Below are positions 6,601 through 8,430 of a DNA stretch of 8,430 nt, piece by piece. The notes under the pieces are model-generated. The model did not search any database. It had not been told where the DNA came from and worked only from the letters and a program-made list of their open reading frames with translations. Position numbers and translations under genes: made by a program. Position 1 is the first letter of the stretch. Every line of letters begins with the position of its first letter. Source of the stretch: Bacteriovoracaceae bacterium UBA6144 (GTDB taxonomy: Bacteria; Bdellovibrionota; Bacteriovoracia; Bacteriovoracales; Bacteriovoracaceae); assembly GCA_002435705.1 (NCBI GenBank), contig DIVA01000082.1:1-8430 (forward strand). Direction: 5' to 3'.

Positions 6601-6760
6601 CTCCCTCATAAACCACGGCAATATTGACCACCGGAAAATCCACATCGGGAAGCTGCGAGACACCCATTTTACGAAACGCGATAAATCCAAAGATCATCAG
6701 ACCCAGCATCAGCATCCAAGCGAAGACAGGTTTTCTGACTGAAATATCTGATAAGCTCAT
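3641..6760 (-). CDS. RND-family efflux pump, inner-membrane subunit (AcrB/MdtC-like, HAE1 type)
   Basis: This 1039-residue proton-driven pump subunit is a full-length match to the hydrophobe/amphiphile RND family. Helix 1 follows an SLSDISVRKPVFAWML start. Two periplasmic loops (about 35-335 and 550-860) lie between helix 1 and helices 2-6, and between helix 7 and helices 8-12. The proton-relay aspartates are present as Asp404-Asp405 in GIVVDDAIMVLENI (helix 4). The partner lysine lies in GIVKKNSILLVDF (930-931, helix 10), and RRLRPILMTAFST follows at 960-972. REFVPAQDTG (551-560) begins the second loop. Family members work as trimers exporting drugs, detergents or metabolites through a TolC-type channel, normally with a periplasmic adaptor. 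The ATG overlaps the TolC-type gene's TGA (ATGA) and has an AGGGGA site upstream (6772-6767). No adaptor gene lies beside it. The substrate cannot be inferred. Confidence 0.96.
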   Translation of the reverse strand: MSLSDISVRKPVFAWMLMLGLMIFGFIAFRKMGVSQLPDVDFPVVNIAVVYEGAAPEVMELDVVDPIESAVVGVEGVKSVVSTARLGSANISVEFGLEKNIDIAVSEIEAKINQATRNLPDDIERPIVTKVNPDDRPIMWLGVSSEKMDRKTLMAYVRDQLKDKVQTVPGVADVFLGGYVDPNLRVWVKSQKLDQAQLTVTDVISAIQSEHQEAPSGFLEDAKTERNVRTLGEAQSVDEFKKIPLIRRGGAANFSPIFLGEVADVEDGLADVRRISRVNGKNAVGLGVRKQRGSNTVAVAQGVKKKLLELQKIMPEGTEIGINFDSTKFIEESIDELVFTIGMSALATAVVCWLFLGSFAATINIVLAIPTSILGAFIFLNWLGFTLNTFSLLGLSLAIGIVVDDAIMVLENIYHHYAGGKTRKKAALDGANQITFAAIATTVAIVAIFIPVALMDGIIGKYFYQFGMTISIAVCLSTVEALTLTPMRCSQFMEPPGRSSKIGLFMDRIFDRMMTFYEKLLHWVLAHRALTLIISGLFFVASFATVTRIPREFVPAQDTGIFLMRAKTPEGSSLEYTDNFVRKIEATLAGKAEVHRYFVAVGGFGGSESNTANLFVTLKEKNQRPIDPRTGKPFYMQDLLADYRKEFKELKGGIVFVQDTSQGGFSASGRGFPVEFTLTGPEWSGLIPATKAIMDEMKESGIYTDVDTDYKEAVKEVHIMPNRVAAKKYGVSVDEIGRTINALVGGAVVGKFSKDGHRNDIRVKMLDVSANERETLDKILVRNTRGELIKLTEVVTVEERPGATSVVRRNRSRAVNVFAGVAKGKSQSDALAMVKVIAKKHLPEGYYLVESGSAETFKESFQSLILALVLGILIAYMVLGSQFNSFLDPMVVLTAMPFGFSGAFLALWALGLSLNIYSMIGLILLMGIVKKNSILLVDFTKQKRAEGSSINEALKFACPRRLRPILMTAFSTTAGALPPALALGPGSEALGPMAWAIIGGNTVSTFLTLLVVPALYSVVARETKAGEDELEIPKTAAST

Positions 6761-7986
6761 GGCATATCCCCTACAGCAAGGTTGAGTTGAAGTGTGGTGA
6801 GTTCACGGTCAATGATGGCATTTTCAAAACGGCGCTTGGTAGAGATGAATTCATTTAAGGCCAAGAGCACATCGAGACTGGTGACCAGACCATAACGGTA
6901 ATCTTTTTTATTTTCTTCATAGGTCGCTCGTGCCCGTTCAGTGGCAGCTCTTAGGTCTTCAAGAATTTTTTCTACCATCTGTGCGTTCTGCCAAAGTATT
7001 TTTATGTCTCGCTGGGCTTCACGCTTCAGACGCTCAAGCATAAGAGTGGCTTCACGCTTTCTCTCAGTCGCTTCACGCGTTTGCGCCACCACGCTGCCCC
7101 CTTGAAAAATCGGCACCGAGAGGTTAACGCCCACATCCCAGCGAGAATCCTCCACAATACCAGTTCGAAGGAAATAAGCGTTGGCATTGAAGTCAAGGGT
7201 CGGCTGGTGACCGGCCTTGGCGACATCGACCATTTTGTCGGCCATGAGCACTTCTTGTGAGCGGGCCTTGATGTCCGGGCGATTGAGAATTTTCTGGAGA
7301 TACTCTCCCAGAGGAGAGACGGTTTGTTTTGTAACCGGGAGTGCTCCAAATTGTGGATCGATCTTGGAGCCGGCCAGAAACTCTATTCTCTCTTCTGCCC
7401 CTTTCACATTATTTTCGGCTTGTGAGAGATCAGCTTCCACCGTCGCAAGTTGCGCTTGGGCCTGAAGGAGTTCACCTTTACGTGACCTTCCCACTCGCAC
7501 CCGCTCTTTGAGTTCCCCTACTCGCTCTTCAGAGAAGCGGCGGAGCTGACGGATATTTTCGAGGTCTATCTTGGAGCGCCACAAATTATAATAACTGTCC
7601 CCAACATCCATCCAAAGGGAGAGACCTTGCTGCTCCTTGAGTCTTTTTTGCAGGTCAATATCCATGCGAGCGAAACTAAAAGCTGAGATGGCATCGCCGC
7701 GGTAGAGAGGCTGATTGAGATTGACTAGCACCGTGTACTGGTTGCGTCGTCTAAAGGGTGAGGGCTCACCCGGCAGTGGATCAATCTCAGTAAATGAATA
7801 GCGCCCGGTTAGTTGTGGGAAGAGAGTTCCACGCGCACGATCCTTTCTCTCTCGCGCCTGCTCCTCGCGAGACTGGGCGGCTTCCAATAGTTCAGATTGC
7901 CCTTGTGCGAGAGTATGCAGCTGTTTCAGTCCATCGGGGACTGCAGCACTGAGATAATGAGAAAAGAGTGCGAGAAGTAACATCAT
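6757..7986 (-). CDS. TolC-type outer-membrane efflux protein
   Basis: This 409-residue outer-membrane factor would form the trimeric channel and periplasmic tunnel through which the RND pump discharges. It has the duplicated family layout: repeat 1 about 20-205 and repeat 2 about 225-405, each a long-helix coiled coil flanking beta strands. The strand motifs LNQPLYRG (90-97) and LSVPIFQGG (289-297) are in equivalent places, and YRYGLVTSLDVLLAL (363-377) is the usual late motif. It is a little shorter than typical family members (about 430-490). No lipobox cysteine is present. The signal peptide (MMLLLALFSHYLSAA) has no Lys or Arg before the hydrophobic core, which is unusual. No upstream extension is possible because a TGA lies in frame at 7992-7990. 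An AGGTG at 7995-7991 is 4 bases from the first ATG but 7 from the second (7983), so the second may be used. The gene overlaps both neighbours by ATGA. Confidence 0.93.
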   Translation of the reverse strand: MMLLLALFSHYLSAAVPDGLKQLHTLAQGQSELLEAAQSREEQARERKDRARGTLFPQLTGRYSFTEIDPLPGEPSPFRRRNQYTVLVNLNQPLYRGDAISAFSFARMDIDLQKRLKEQQGLSLWMDVGDSYYNLWRSKIDLENIRQLRRFSEERVGELKERVRVGRSRKGELLQAQAQLATVEADLSQAENNVKGAEERIEFLAGSKIDPQFGALPVTKQTVSPLGEYLQKILNRPDIKARSQEVLMADKMVDVAKAGHQPTLDFNANAYFLRTGIVEDSRWDVGVNLSVPIFQGGSVVAQTREATERKREATLMLERLKREAQRDIKILWQNAQMVEKILEDLRAATERARATYEENKKDYRYGLVTSLDVLLALNEFISTKRRFENAIIDRELTTLQLNLAVGDMP

Positions 7987-8408
7987 TTTTCACCTGTGAC
8001 TGAAAAAACGGACTGAAGAAGCAGGAGTGCTCGTTCAATTTCTTTTTGTTGGTTCTGCGAAAGTGCATCCAGATGAATCTGCATGCGTTTTTCCACCTGA
8101 AGCCTCATCTGATGGACGATGCGTTTGCCTGCAGGAGTGATCACCAGATGAGTGTGCCGGCGATCTTGGGTGTTGGCTTTTCTGTCCAACATTTTTTTAT
8201 CCACTAAGGCGTCAACCATCTTAGACATGGCGGCTGGAGTGACACCGAGGTACTTGGCCAGGAAGGCTTGGGAGCACTGGCCTGCGTGCACAAAATACAG
8301 CACTCGGTACTGATTGACCGAGAGCCCATCGGGCAGGCCCTCACTCATGACTTTACGCCATTCATTCATAACCGAAGGAAGTGTGTCTAACAGGTGTGTG
8401 GCCAACAT
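7983..8408 (-). CDS. MarR-family transcriptional regulator
   Basis: This 141-residue winged helix-turn-helix regulator is the usual length for MarR proteins, which bind DNA as dimers and release it on binding a ligand or on oxidation. The helix-turn-helix covers about 46-70 (SQAFLAKYLGVTPAAMSKMVDAL). The wing carries the hallmark NTQDRRHTHLVIT (79-91, with Asp82-Arg83-Arg84). The terminal helices (1-25 and 96-137) make the dimerisation region. One cysteine (Cys45) sits at the start of the helix-turn-helix; whether it senses oxidation is unknown. It is the first gene of the efflux operon and its TGA overlaps the TolC-type ATG, so it is probably co-transcribed with the pump and represses its own operon. 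The ATG lies at the edge of a tandem ATAGTTAA repeat and has no Shine-Dalgarno. Confidence 0.94.
   Translation of the reverse strand: MLATHLLDTLPSVMNEWRKVMSEGLPDGLSVNQYRVLYFVHAGQCSQAFLAKYLGVTPAAMSKMVDALVDKKMLDRKANTQDRRHTHLVITPAGKRIVHQMRLQVEKRMQIHLDALSQNQQKEIERALLLLQSVFSVTGEK
7991..7995 (-). promoter_or_regulatory. Ribosome binding site for the TolC-type gene
   Basis: AGGTG on the minus strand lies inside the last codons of the regulator gene. Its spacing is 4 bases to the ATG at 7986 and 7 bases to the adjacent ATG at 7983. The better spacing favours the second ATG, which would shorten the protein by one Met. Confidence 0.5.
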
Positions 8409-8430
8409 AGTTAACCAAAATGATAGTTAA
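8407..8430 (-). promoter_or_regulatory. Putative MarR operator and -10 box of the efflux operon
   Basis: Two identical ATAGTTAA sequences (8407-8414 and 8423-8430, plus strand) repeat at 16-bp spacing. The first contains part of the palindrome GTTAAC (8410-8415). Between and overlapping them, the minus strand reads TATCAT (8425-8420), a 5-of-6 match to TATAAT, placing the transcription start near 8413, about 5 bases before the regulator's ATG. TTAAC/GTTAA half-sites occur in several MarR-family operators. A repressor bound here would cover the promoter. The -35 region and possibly more of the operator are beyond the window edge. Confidence 0.5.

Noticed and set aside
7026..7349. 107-codon minus-strand frame within the TolC-type gene
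   Set aside because: Out-of-frame shadow of a complete TolC-type coding region.
1..8430. CRISPR arrays, tRNA or rRNA genes, insertion sequences, phage or toxin-antitoxin modules
   Set aside because: No regularly spaced repeats, tRNA-like cloverleaf ends, transposase motifs or terminal inverted repeats were seen on either strand.

Overview
The window is compact, protein-coding bacterial DNA of moderate GC. It holds eight genes: one cut by the left edge and seven complete. Gene types and protein style (a Tat-exported HiPIP, a secreted trypsin-like protease, short intergenic gaps, tail-to-tail overlaps) suggest a Gram-negative proteobacterium-like organism. A relative of Bdellovibrio and allied predatory 'deltaproteobacteria' is my best guess, but this is inference from gene style and not a taxonomic identification. 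The TolC-type outer-membrane channel and RND pump do establish a two-membrane envelope.

Left part (1-700). The window opens with the first 30 codons of a DNA cytosine-5 methyltransferase on the minus strand. It is too short for an ORF caller but recognisable from its SAM-binding motif I. A divergent regulatory gap with an extended -10 promoter separates it from a HiPIP gene on the plus strand. The HiPIP gene carries a twin-arginine signal peptide and ends in a strong UUCG-loop intrinsic terminator. A 7-bp palindrome and a plausible promoter then lead into the next gene.

Middle part (700-3673). A secreted S1-family serine protease with an intact His/Asp/Ser triad (GTG start) converges on, and overlaps by 26 bp, a small four-helix membrane protein of unknown function on the minus strand. 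From a 98-bp divergent gap, a two-gene ABC-2 exporter runs rightwards: a Wzm/TagG-like permease followed by a KpsT/Wzt-like ATPase with overlapping reading frames. Both genes flanking that gap have -10-like boxes about 7 bp before the ATG and no convincing Shine-Dalgarno, so leaderless transcription is possible.

Right part (3641-8430). A tightly coupled minus-strand operon reads marR-type regulator, then TolC-type outer-membrane factor, then RND inner-membrane pump, with ATGA stop/start overlaps at both junctions. The RND gene's tail overlaps the ABC ATPase tail by 33 bp. The regulator gene begins almost on top of a -10-like box bracketed by two ATAGTTAA repeats, which suggests autoregulation of the whole operon. 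No periplasmic adaptor (HlyD/AcrA type) lies among these genes; one could lie beyond 8430 or elsewhere in the genome.

I see no obviously new multi-gene system. The points most worth a second look are the adaptor-less TolC-RND operon with its putative MarR operator, the possible leaderless promoters, the methyltransferase start at the left edge, the long inverted repeat at the convergent protease/membrane-protein tail, and the two antisense tail overlaps.
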